Positions 53,901 to 61,189 of a stretch of DNA of 61,189 nucleotides are shown piece after piece. A program made the translations under genes and the position numbers. The stretch covers positions 1-61,189 of the forward strand of contig WFOE01000255.1 of the NCBI GenBank assembly GCA_015488215.1, read 5' to 3'. Source of the stretch: Planctomycetales bacterium. Lineage in GTDB: Bacteria; Planctomycetota; Planctomycetia; Pirellulales; S012-138. The stretch's first letter is position 1. Each line of letters begins with the position of its first letter. The notes beneath the pieces are model-generated. The model searched no databases. It was not told the DNA's origin and was given only the letters and a program-made list of their open reading frames with translations.

Positions 53901-54603
53901 CAAAAGATGCGGTTGCGAATGATTTCCCCGGCTTGCCAGTACGAGAACAAACCGAGCACACATTCCACGCATATCAGTCCGTTGACAAACACCTTCCCTC
54001 GTCCCGGCCGGAAAATCAGGTCCCCTCCCGGCGTCCTCCGGTGGAAATCGCCGCCTCTTGGTCAGGAAGGGAGGCGTCAGGAGTCTGCCGACGCCGAGAG
54101 CCGGAGCCCCCTGTCCGGATCAGCTAAGGCGAAAAGCCCAGTAGCCTCGCCCAGGTGTTCTACCGGCAGCTCGTTCGCCAGAAGGCTAAGAAAGGGGTGA
54201 AAGCAAGGGACGAGCCGGGGATCTGGCAGGGATGGCGTGGCAGATCTGGAAGCTATTGTATTGAGATTTTTGCATTTTATCACACAAGGGGGCGTCTTTT
54301 TTCCGGAAGTGCAGAATCTTTATTCGGTTTTGTTTGCTGCGACTTGTTGATTCTTCAGGTTTTGTTGTTCCGGGGCCGGGTATCCGCTGTCGTTGCGGAC
54401 TCGTCTGGGCAGTGCGGGAGGGGATTCTTCAACGGGCTGTTAGCGGTGCCGGCCCGTATCGCTGTTTCCCAAGGTGTGCCCTGGCTGGAACACCCTAGGA
54501 GGCGTACAGAGCCGAAGGCGTAGTCAGTGTTCCCACGGCACCTTCGCCGCCGAGCCCAAGAGCCCTGAGGCTGGAACGGTGTCAACTTGCGCACCAGACG
54601 AAT
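53901..54603. other. Gene-free region, probably a decayed mobile segment
   Basis: About 700 bases without a recognisable gene. The part 54250-54400 is AT-richer. Its frames are short and have no recognisable content. It lies between the repeat block and an integrase remnant, so it may be what is left of an element that entered at selC. Confidence 0.4.
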
Positions 54604-54905
54604 ATGGATCCCCCGGTTGGCTCGCCTGAAACGGAGGCCGCGCCCCTCGACAACCTGCCGGTACCCGATCCGGCGCAGCGCTTCCCCTTGCCCAAAGTGG
54701 CCCGATGGATCGGCAACACCCCGGCGGTGGCCATGCGGCATTACGTGGACGTGACCGATGAGGACTTCCGTCGGGCGGCCCAAGGGACAAGCCGCCTGAA
54801 AGAGCACCCCGGGGAAAAAGGTGCGCAATTGGGTGCGCAATCTGCTGCAACCGAGGGGGCTGGACCGGACCTACCAGAAAACCAACTTACGGCAAGTCCA
54901 CTTGG
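54604..54905 (+). pseudogene. C-terminal remnant of a tyrosine recombinase (integrase)
   Basis: The frame has FPLPKVARWIGNTPAVAMRHYVDVTDEDFRRAA, the end of planctomycete phage-type integrases, with the catalytic Tyr of HY at 54742-54744. The rest of the protein, including the catalytic Arg and His residues, is missing upstream. The frame then runs into the 3' end of the tRNA gene. An integrase end beside a tRNA 3' end is the usual layout of an integrated element. Confidence 0.7.
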
Positions 54906-54949
54906 TTCAACCTCTTATGACTCCAGTGACTTACGTTCGACTGACAAAG

Positions 54950-55046
54950 CGGAAGTGCATGGGAATCGAACCCACCGGCTGTGCGATTTCCACACAGCCC
55001 AACGGTTTTGAAGACCGTGGCCGGCACCAGCCGTGCACGCACTTCC
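54950..55046 (-). tRNA. selC: tRNA-Sec (anticodon TCA)
   Basis: On the minus strand the 97-base sequence folds as a selenocysteine tRNA. The acceptor stem has eight pairs (GGAAGTGC with GCACTTCC), the anticodon stem ACGGT/ACCGT encloses the loop CTTCAAA with anticodon TCA. A long variable arm (GGCTGTG-loop-CGCACAGCC) follows, and the T arm is GTGGG-TTCGATT-CCCAT. CCA is not encoded. The eight-pair acceptor stem, long extra arm and UCA anticodon are diagnostic. The organism therefore should insert selenocysteine at UGA. Confidence 0.93.
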
Positions 55047-55222
55047 GAAGTGCCCGAGGTCATCGGGCCAGGCAGACAAGTGTTTTCGCTTGATGGCTTT
55101 GCCCAATGGTGGAGCTAAGGCGTCTACGGCAAAAGCTCCGACCCGACTCGGGCTTGGGATTGCAATTATACCCAGAATCGTCATCGGTGGTACGGGTTGT
55201 TTTCCGGCATCTCACCGGCGAA

Positions 55223-55606
55223 TTAGTCGCCTTGCTTAGGGGCGGACGTTTCCTGCGGGCGGCGTTGTCGCTGGCGGGGGTCCAGTTCCAGCGGACCGAA
55301 CGTGGCCTCGTAGCGCTGGATGGTGGCATGCAAAGCGGCCAGCAGGCGTTTGGCCGCGTAGTAGTTGAGCACCTCGCGATGGTGAATCGGCACGTTGAGC
55401 GTGGGCGTGGCTCCCACCGGCTGGGTGTTGAAGCCGAAGTACAACACCACCTCCTCGGGCGTGGCCGTTACGTGGCAAAAGTTGGCGTAGCCGGACGTGG
55501 CCTGGGCGTCGTTGAGCTGAATCCGCACTTCGGAACGCTGCCCGGAATGTTGTTGGTCCTGGTCGGAACCGGGAACAGGCTTGGGTCCGGGATCGGCTTG
55601 GCTCAT
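55223..55606 (-). CDS. DUF3467 family protein
   Basis: The 127-residue protein has a hydrophilic N-terminus (about 27 residues) and the DUF3467 domain: ATSGYANFCHVTATPEEVVLYFGFNTQP, LNVPIHHREVLNYYAAKRLLAALHATIQRYEATFGPLEL. The function is unknown; the family occurs widely in planctomycetes. It lies 63 bases after the ZIP gene on the same strand, so the two may be co-transcribed. Confidence 0.88.
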   Translation of the reverse strand: MSQADPGPKPVPGSDQDQQHSGQRSEVRIQLNDAQATSGYANFCHVTATPEEVVLYFGFNTQPVGATPTLNVPIHHREVLNYYAAKRLLAALHATIQRYEATFGPLELDPRQRQRRPQETSAPKQGD

Positions 55607-55669
55607 CGTAAATCTCTCCTTTCCTGGAATCCTTGGGATTCGAGAACCTCTGCTGCGGAAGCAGCGAAA

Positions 55670-56590
55670 TCAATGCGCGTGATCCTGGTGCCCCGGGGAA
55701 GAATCAGCCGGGTAGCCCACAGCCGGGGGGGCGTGTTCATGATAGTGCGTCGGTTCTAGAAAACCAATCGCATAGGCCAGCCCCACTCCGGCCAGCAAGG
55801 CCAGAGAGAGCTTCACGCGGTCGTGGGCGTGGAAGTGCACTTCAGGCAGCAGGTCGCCCAGCGAGATGCACAAAAACACCCCGCCGGAAAACGCCAACGC
55901 GGCCCCAATCCAGGCGTTGAACGCTTCCTGAACTGGGAACGCCACCGCGAAAAACAGCACGGCCGCCCCGGGACAGATGAGCGCGTAGGCCACGTTGACC
56001 CGACGCTGCCACCGCCTCGAGTAACCGGCGGCGGCCATCACCGAAGTGATGCTCAACGCATCAAGCGGCTTGTGCAGCAGCACGGCCACGAAGATGCCCA
56101 GCCCCGGGGCTCCTAGCGGCTGGCCGTGCGATTGGGCCAGCAGGCCCGAGGCGATAGCCATCCCGTCGATGGCCGAATGGACCGCCATGCCCAGGGCCAC
56201 TCCCAACCAGCTCCAGCCGTGGGGAGGACCGGCGGCTAGCTCGGGCGGAGGATGGCGATGCTCGGGACAGGCGTCCTCGCAGCCGGTGGCCCAGGCCGGG
56301 GCGTGTTCCGGGTCGGCGTGGTGATGGAACTGGAACGCACGAATCAACAGAAACATCGCCAGCAGCCCGGCCACCGCCCAGGCCATCGTGCGGTCCACCG
56401 AGCCGGAATAAACCACGGCGTGAGGCAACATGTGGAACATGCCCACGCCCAGCATCAGCCCGGCCACCAGGCTCATCATCAACTGGGTCCGGGTGTGCGT
56501 CAGCCGAACCAGCACCGGCAACGCTCCACCCAGGAGCGATGCCGCCAACACCGCCGCCGAATACAGAAGCAGCCACAACCAGGGATTCAT
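55670..56590 (-). CDS. ZIP-family divalent metal transporter
   Basis: The 306 residues have about eight hydrophobic helices, a His-rich cytoplasmic loop (FHHHADPEHAPAWATG...CPEHRHPPPE) and the ZIP core WLGVALGMAVHSAIDGMAIASGL and LLHKPLDALSITSVM, with the His and Glu/Asp residues that bind zinc or iron in transit. A further His-rich stretch closes the protein (THYHEHAPPAVGYPAD...HQDHAH). The ATG at 56590 begins MNPWLWLLLYSAAVLAASLL. A short frame MRQRLHRQ with a good ribosome site lies in its leader. Confidence 0.93.
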   Translation of the reverse strand: MNPWLWLLLYSAAVLAASLLGGALPVLVRLTHTRTQLMMSLVAGLMLGVGMFHMLPHAVVYSGSVDRTMAWAVAGLLAMFLLIRAFQFHHHADPEHAPAWATGCEDACPEHRHPPPELAAGPPHGWSWLGVALGMAVHSAIDGMAIASGLLAQSHGQPLGAPGLGIFVAVLLHKPLDALSITSVMAAAGYSRRWQRRVNVAYALICPGAAVLFFAVAFPVQEAFNAWIGAALAFSGGVFLCISLGDLLPEVHFHAHDRVKLSLALLAGVGLAYAIGFLEPTHYHEHAPPAVGYPADSSPGHQDHAH

Positions 56591-56811
56591 CGCGCCGGTG
56601 CTTTCTTCTGGCTCGGGAAAGGTAACCCGCCTGATTCACTGCCGGTGCAGGCGCTGCCTCATGGTAGGAAACCCCTCCTGGCCAGACAACCGCCGCCTTG
56701 CCGCAATGCGCCGCAAGAGAAACTGCGGAGAGCAAGGCCGGGAATCCTGCCACTTCTTCCATAAAGCGAAAGAGGACGGGCGAAAACCATGCGTCGGCCC
56801 GATGCGGCGGG

Positions 56812-56817
56812 TACAAT
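56812..56817 (+). promoter_or_regulatory. Candidate -10 element TACAAT before the DUF5009-like gene
   Basis: GTACAATGGG at 56811-56820 is the same ten bases as at 52781-52790. It lies 44 bases before the start codon at 56861. Confidence 0.35.
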
Positions 56818-56860
56818 GGGCACGAAGTTTTTCCTTGCTTCCGCACGAGAAAGCCAGGCC

Positions 56861-58087
56861 ATGAACCAAACTGCTTCCGCTCCTGCCGAGGCGAACGCCG
56901 CGGCCCCGGCCAACCAGCGTCTGGTGGCTCTGGACGCCTACCGGGGCCTGATCATGCTCACGCTGGCCGCGGGCGGGTTCGGACTGCTGGAGACGGCACG
57001 CAACTTGGGCTACTGGCCCCAGAGCGACGGCACGTTCTGGGGCGCTCTTTGGAACCAGTTGGCCTTCCACACCCATCATCCGCCGTGGATTAGCCATTTT
57101 CGCGGCCTGGGCGTTTCGTATTGGGACCTGATCCAGCCGGCGTTTATGTTCATGGTGGGCGTGGCTGTTCCGTTTTCTTATGCCAAGCGGCGGGCTCGCG
57201 GCGACTCCACCGGCAAGTTGCTGGGCCATGCCCTGTGGCGTTCGTTGGTGCTGATCGCCCTGGGCGTGTTCTTGCAGACGAAAAACACCGGGCTGGAACC
57301 CAGCGGCCGATTGCTGGTAAACGTGCTGACCCAGATTGGCCTGGGCTACTTCTTTCTCGTGCTGCTCTACTTTGCCGGCACGCGGTGGCAACTGCTTGCG
57401 CTGGTGGCAATCCTGGTCGGATACGGCTGGGCGATGCTCCGCTGGCCGGTGCCGGAGCCGCTGCCGCCTGAGGCCCAGGAAAGCATCGCCCAACTGCCGG
57501 TCAAGCCCCAGGTGGCCGTCCACTTTGCTAAGGGGGTCAACCTGCCCGAGAGCATCGACCAGCGTTTGCTGGGGGCTCCCAACCCGGGCGGATATGCCAC
57601 GTTGAACTTTGTTCCCTCGTTGGGGACGATGCTCCTGGGCCTGCTGGCCGGAACGCTGGTCCGCAGCCGCTATTCCCAACGCCGCAAACTGCTGCTGTTG
57701 CTGCTGGGAGCCGGGGTGTGCTTTGCCCTGGGACTGGCGGCCGGATACACGGTCTGCCCGATTATCAAGCGCATCTGGACCCCGTCCTTTACGCTTTTCA
57801 GCGGCGGCTGGGTACTGCTGATGCTGGCCGGATTCTTCTGGCTGACGGAAGTGCTCCAGTGGCGGCGATGGACCTACCCGTTGGTGGTCGTCGGAGCCAA
57901 CTCGCTGGCCATGTACATGATGGGCCAGTTGATGTGGTCCTGGGTGGCCTGGCAATGGCAGGTGTACTTGGGGGCGGATGTATTCGCCGGCACCTATGGG
58001 CCTCTGGTCCGGTCACTAGTGGTGTTGGGCACGTTGTGGATGTTTTGCTGGTACTTGTACCGGCACAAGTTGTTTTTCCGGGTGTGA
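56861..58087 (+). CDS. DUF5009 / heparan-alpha-glucosaminide N-acetyltransferase-like membrane protein
   Basis: The 408-residue protein begins with a short Ala-rich segment and then LVALDAYRGLIMLTLAAGGFG, the DxxRG motif of this acyltransferase class. About ten to eleven membrane helices follow, with VSYWDLIQPAFMFMVGVAVPFSYAKRRARGD, a typical active-site loop region, and PLVVVGANSLAMYMMGQLM. Related proteins transfer acetyl groups to terminal glucosamine across membranes; in bacteria most are untested. ATG 56861 is chosen on family grounds. A membrane glycan acylation role fits the sugar-rich genome. Confidence 0.88.
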   Translation: MNQTASAPAEANAAAPANQRLVALDAYRGLIMLTLAAGGFGLLETARNLGYWPQSDGTFWGALWNQLAFHTHHPPWISHFRGLGVSYWDLIQPAFMFMVGVAVPFSYAKRRARGDSTGKLLGHALWRSLVLIALGVFLQTKNTGLEPSGRLLVNVLTQIGLGYFFLVLLYFAGTRWQLLALVAILVGYGWAMLRWPVPEPLPPEAQESIAQLPVKPQVAVHFAKGVNLPESIDQRLLGAPNPGGYATLNFVPSLGTMLLGLLAGTLVRSRYSQRRKLLLLLLGAGVCFALGLAAGYTVCPIIKRIWTPSFTLFSGGWVLLMLAGFFWLTEVLQWRRWTYPLVVVGANSLAMYMMGQLMWSWVAWQWQVYLGADVFAGTYGPLVRSLVVLGTLWMFCWYLYRHKLFFRV

Positions 58088-58285
58088 GCGACGGCACGCC
58101 GGCCGCAAGGGCGAAGCCGCCAGAGAGAAGGTTTCGGCTTACCAGAGGGGCGCCAGAGCGTGGGGTCGGAGCCGGAGCAAAGTGGCGGGCGCTTCGATTC
58201 CACGGCGGTTTGCATTAGGATAGGCCGCTGGTCCCGGAACGGGGGATGGGGAGACTTCGTGGTCCTTGTTGCAGGAGTGCGCCTG

Positions 58286-59389
58286 ATGAGCGATCCCAGA
58301 ATACCCGAACACGGCCCGCATGGCCCGCAACCTCCGCAGCCGTACCCGCAGCCGCAACCCTATTATGCTCCGCCTCCGCGTCGGTTGGGCTGGCTCTGGG
58401 TGCTGCTGGCGCTTGCAACTCCGGTGCTGCTTTTTGGCTGCATGTGCTTGATGTTTGCTTCGGCGGCCGCCTCGCTGGGCCAGGTGGAGTCTTCCACCCG
58501 CGTGCAGGAAAAACGCTACAAACCCTACCGCTACAAGGGAAATCAGAAGATCGCCATTATCCACGTCCAGGGAACCATCCTCGACGGCAAGAGCGTCATC
58601 CGGCAAGCGGAGAAGGTAATCCGGGACAAGTCGGTCCGGGCGGTCGTGGTGCGGATCAATTCGCCCGGGGGAACTATTGCCGGCAGCGACGCCATTCTGC
58701 AAGCCCTCAAGGAAATGCGGCACAGCCGCGAAGACGAACCGCTGCCGCTGGTGGTGAGCATGGGAGCCCTGGCCGCCTCGGGCGGATACTACGTGGCCAT
58801 GGCCGTGGAAGACACCCCGCAGAGCATCTACGCCGAACCGACCACCTGGACCGGGTCCATCGGCGTCATTATTCCCCGGTACAACATGGCCCAACTGGCT
58901 GACAAGATCGGGGTGAAGGAAGATTCCATCGTCAGCCACCCGCTGAAGAAAATGGGCGACTTCTTCAGCGACCTGACTCCCGAAGAACGCAAAATCCTCC
59001 AAGGGCTGGTCGATGAAGCGTTTGCCCAGTTCAAAAAGGTGGTGCTCTCCGGGCGGCCACAACTGAAGCCCCAGGAACTGGACAAAGCGGCCACTGGGCA
59101 GATTTACTCCACCAGCCAGGCTATCCAGTTGAAGCTGGTGGACCGCGAAGGCTACCTGGACGACGCAATCGCCCGGGCGGCCGAGCTGGCCGGACTTTCC
59201 ACCGACGACATCTACGTGGTGGAGTACCGCGCGCCGTTCGGCCTGCTGGAGCTGCTGGGAAGCCAGACCGCCCAAAAGCCCGACCCGCTGGCCCAACTGC
59301 TCGAAAGCACCACGCCGCGAGCCTGGTACCTGTGCACCTGGCTGCCCGGCGTGGCCACCGGAAGCGTAACCGGCCGCACGGCTCCGTAA
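58286..59389 (+). CDS. sppA: Signal peptide peptidase SppA-type protease (S49)
   Basis: The 367 residues have a Pro/Gln/Tyr-rich N-terminus, one membrane helix (RRLGWLWVLLALATPVLLFGCMCLMF), then the S49 domain: IAIIHVQGTILDGKSV, VVVRINSPGGTIAGSDAILQALKEM, LVVSMGALAASGGYYVAMAV with the nucleophile Ser, STWTGSIGVI-like region TWTGSIGVIIPRYNM, and QAIQLKLVDREGYLDDAI. It should cut leftover signal peptides or membrane proteins in the periplasm. The ATG at 58286 has AGGAG upstream and is preferred to 58160. Length fits the single-domain (half-size) class. Confidence 0.92.
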   Translation: MSDPRIPEHGPHGPQPPQPYPQPQPYYAPPPRRLGWLWVLLALATPVLLFGCMCLMFASAAASLGQVESSTRVQEKRYKPYRYKGNQKIAIIHVQGTILDGKSVIRQAEKVIRDKSVRAVVVRINSPGGTIAGSDAILQALKEMRHSREDEPLPLVVSMGALAASGGYYVAMAVEDTPQSIYAEPTTWTGSIGVIIPRYNMAQLADKIGVKEDSIVSHPLKKMGDFFSDLTPEERKILQGLVDEAFAQFKKVVLSGRPQLKPQELDKAATGQIYSTSQAIQLKLVDREGYLDDAIARAAELAGLSTDDIYVVEYRAPFGLLELLGSQTAQKPDPLAQLLESTTPRAWYLCTWLPGVATGSVTGRTAP

Positions 59390-59772
59390 CACGGAAGGTT
59401 TTCCGCCGCGGCAAAGAGCCGGTGCGGGACCGTCTCCAGGCCGGTGCCGCAGGCGTTGTGCTCGGACAAGCGGTAAGTCGTCCACGGTAAGTCGTTCGCG
59501 GCGACAAGTTGTCAAGTAGTCCACGATAGGTAGCTCACGGCGAGCCGCCAGCTTTAGCTGGCGGAAAAAACAACCGCAAACGCGTTACTCCGGCTCTCCC
59601 CGGACTGAAGTCCGGGGCTCGCCGTTTGCAAGATTCCATGTTTATTCTTGCACGGGAGAGGTAGCTCCCTGCGCAACAGCGCACGGCGCAAGTCGCAAGC
59701 CGTCCAAAAGTCTGGGGCTCGCCGTTTGCCGACGTGCTCAAAGAATGTCATTCGTTGAGAACCTGCCCCCCG
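59390..59772. repeat. Intergenic region with dispersed repeat, copy 6
   Basis: Two perfect 20-base palindromes, CCGCCAGCTTTAGCTGGCGG (59545-59564) and CCCCGGACTGAAGTCCGGGG (59598-59617), are followed by the module GCGCAACAGCGCACGGCGCAAG (about 59677-59698). No gene is seen. The stretch 59390-59530 holds short repeats of GTAAGTCGTNCNCGG type. Confidence 0.75.
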
Positions 59773-61104
59773 ATGCATCCGCTGCTGGAAATCCCCGAAG
59801 TCCAGGCCCTGGATCACCGCGGCCAGTTGGTGCGCATTCCGCCGGAGCTGGACGTGCCGCTCACGCCCCGGGTGCGGGCGCTAGTGGACACACCGGCCTT
59901 TCAGCGTCTGGCCCATGTGACGCAACTGGGCCTGGTCCGGTTGGTCTATCCGGCGGCGCACCACACGCGGTTCGAGCACTCGCTGGGCGTGTACCGGCTG
60001 GGGCTGTTGTATCTGCGCCGCCTGGCCCACGATCCCAGGTTCCAGGTCGTCTCGCCCCAGGAAGCGGAAGTGTTCCTGGTTGCCGCGTTGTTGCACGACC
60101 TAGGCCACTGGCCCTTTTGCCATTGGGTCGAGGAGATGGACCTGCCCGGCGTGCCGGAACACGAGCTGTTTGCCAACAGCTTTCTGCTGGAAAGCGAAGT
60201 GGCCGACGTGTTGCTCGAGCAGTGGAACCTTCAGCCCCGGCAGGTGGTTACGCTACTGAGCCAGAAGCCCCGCACCCGCAGCAGTCGCATCCTGGCCAGC
60301 ATGCTGTCCGGTCCCATCGACATCGACAAGATGGACTACCTGTTCCGGGACAGTCTGCACGCCGGGGTGCCCTACGGGCGGAACTTCGACCAGGCGCGGC
60401 TGATCGGCTCGCTGTGCCTGAACCGCCGGGGCGACGCTCTGGCCGTAACCGAAAAAGGCAAAACGGCGGCCGAGCTGATGGTCTTTGCCCGTTACGTGAT
60501 GTTCAGCGAAGTGTACTGGCACCACGCCGTGCGTGCGGCCACGGCCATGTTCCAGCGGGCGTTTTACAACCTGTACCGCGAGCTGGACCTGGACCACCTG
60601 TTCCGCCAGCGCGAACCGGAGATGGTCGAGCAGTTGCTCCAGGCCAGCCAGGGGCGGCCCGAGCACGCGCTGCTTGTGCGCATCTTCGGCCCGCGCAGGC
60701 AACTGTTCAAACGCGTGGCCCAGTTCAGCTATCTGGAACACCCGCTGGTTTACCGCCAGTTGGCCCACCGCCCTTACCGCTGGTCGGTGGAGTTTTCCGT
60801 GCGATTTGCGGAGCTGGCCCGGCGGAAGTTGGGCCGCGATTTTCCCGACGAACACCTGCTGCTGGACACCCCGCCGGTGCGCTGCGAGGTGCAGTTCGAC
60901 ATCGAGGTGTACTATCCCAAACAGGACTGCTACCGCCCGCTGGAACAGGTCTCTCCGGTGGTGCGGACACTGGCCCGGGAACAGTTCGACGATTACGTGA
61001 AACGGGTACGCATCTTCGCCGAACGCGGGCTGGCCCAACAGCTAAGAGAGCTGCCCGACCTGGTGGACCTGGTGCTGGAAGCGGCCGAAGCGGCAGAGAG
61101 CTAG
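59773..61104 (+). CDS. HD-superfamily phosphohydrolase (dGTPase-like)
   Basis: The 443 residues carry AHHTRFEHSLGVYRLGLLYL (first metal His), VAALLHDLGHWPFCHWVEEM (HD pair) and SGPIDIDKMDYLFRDSLHAGVPYG (distal Asp). The order matches the HD domain protein family related to dNTP triphosphohydrolase and the YdhJ class. The ATG at 59773 is chosen for the family start MHPLLEIPEVQALDHRGQ... It stands alone between repeat regions. The substrate (dNTP or other nucleotide) is not known. Confidence 0.9.
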   Translation: MHPLLEIPEVQALDHRGQLVRIPPELDVPLTPRVRALVDTPAFQRLAHVTQLGLVRLVYPAAHHTRFEHSLGVYRLGLLYLRRLAHDPRFQVVSPQEAEVFLVAALLHDLGHWPFCHWVEEMDLPGVPEHELFANSFLLESEVADVLLEQWNLQPRQVVTLLSQKPRTRSSRILASMLSGPIDIDKMDYLFRDSLHAGVPYGRNFDQARLIGSLCLNRRGDALAVTEKGKTAAELMVFARYVMFSEVYWHHAVRAATAMFQRAFYNLYRELDLDHLFRQREPEMVEQLLQASQGRPEHALLVRIFGPRRQLFKRVAQFSYLEHPLVYRQLAHRPYRWSVEFSVRFAELARRKLGRDFPDEHLLLDTPPVRCEVQFDIEVYYPKQDCYRPLEQVSPVVRTLAREQFDDYVKRVRIFAERGLAQQLRELPDLVDLVLEAAEAAES

Positions 61105-61135
61105 GCGGAAAGCACTCCGCTTGTAAGCAGCCCCA

Positions 61136-61189
61136 GGTGGCGTCGTTTCCCGGCAAGCCGCCGACGTTCGAGGGCGTGGAGGCTTGGAG
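61136..61189 (+). repeat. Dispersed repeat, copy 7, cut by the window edge
   Basis: The module starts GGTGGCGTCGTTTCCCGGCA and ends GGCGTGGAGGCTTGGAG. It matches 53531-53583 with about 85% identity. It comes directly after the HD gene. Confidence 0.6.

Noticed and set aside
53787-54523. Several 60-140-codon frames between the DUF1080 gene and selC
   Set aside because: They have no family similarity, no ribosome sites, and overlap the repeats; they are treated as chance frames.
54821-55093. Short ORF containing GIEPTGCAISTQPNGFEDR
   Set aside because: This is the translation of the selC tRNA gene on the opposite strand, a well-known false protein.

Overview
The window is GC-rich bacterial DNA that looks like a planctomycete of the Pirellulales type. 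This is inferred from a Tat-exported DUF1501 protein, a DUF1080 protein, a giant protein ending in squalene-cyclase-like repeats beside ExbB/ExbD, a planctomycete-style integrase tail, and a large share of Gfo/Idh, sugar-isomerase and cupin genes. A Thermogutta-like relative would fit, but that is recollection, not a search result.

Layout. 0.4-5.5 kb: enzyme I of the PTS (minus), then an enolase-superfamily enzyme and leuC (plus). 5.7-18.2 kb: one long minus-strand ribosomal protein cluster in the order rpsJ-rplC-rplD-rplW-rplB-rpsS-rplV-rpsC-rplP-rpmC-rpsQ-rplN-rplX-rplE-rpsN-rpsH-rplF-rplR-rpsE-rplO-secY-map, without rpmD or adk. 18.8-22.7 kb: a six-haem cytochrome followed at once by an outer-membrane barrel protein. 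23.5-25.4 kb: a possible 30-residue membrane peptide and a cdd-deoA pyrimidine salvage pair. 25.6-34.4 kb: a four-gene minus-strand unit (giant TPR lipo/secreted protein, ExbB, ExbD, 1374-residue membrane protein with about 880 residues of low-complexity linker and a terpene-cyclase-fold C-terminus). 34.8-37.3 kb: a site-2 protease and a DUF1501 protein. 37.4-45.7 kb: mostly sugar metabolism (Gfo/Idh dehydrogenase, TIM-barrel isomerase, PMI-like cupin, BtpA protein, NagB-like protein, esterase) plus a methyltransferase. 45.7-48.3 kb: nested and decayed IS elements enclosing an AT-rich islet. 48.5-53.5 kb: metE with a structured leader, then two secreted carbohydrate-related proteins. 53.5-55.0 kb: repeats, an integrase remnant and selC, the selenocysteine tRNA gene. 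55.2-61.1 kb: DUF3467 protein, ZIP metal transporter, DUF5009-like membrane protein, SppA-type protease and an HD phosphohydrolase.

The points most worth following are the ExbB/ExbD unit with its giant partner, the cytochrome plus barrel pair, selC with an integrase scar at its 3' end, a metE leader that carries a SAM-I-like core and a terminator, the IS nest, and a family of intergenic palindromic repeats that occurs at five or more places between genes. Many long open frames lie antisense to real genes because of the high GC content; they were left out.
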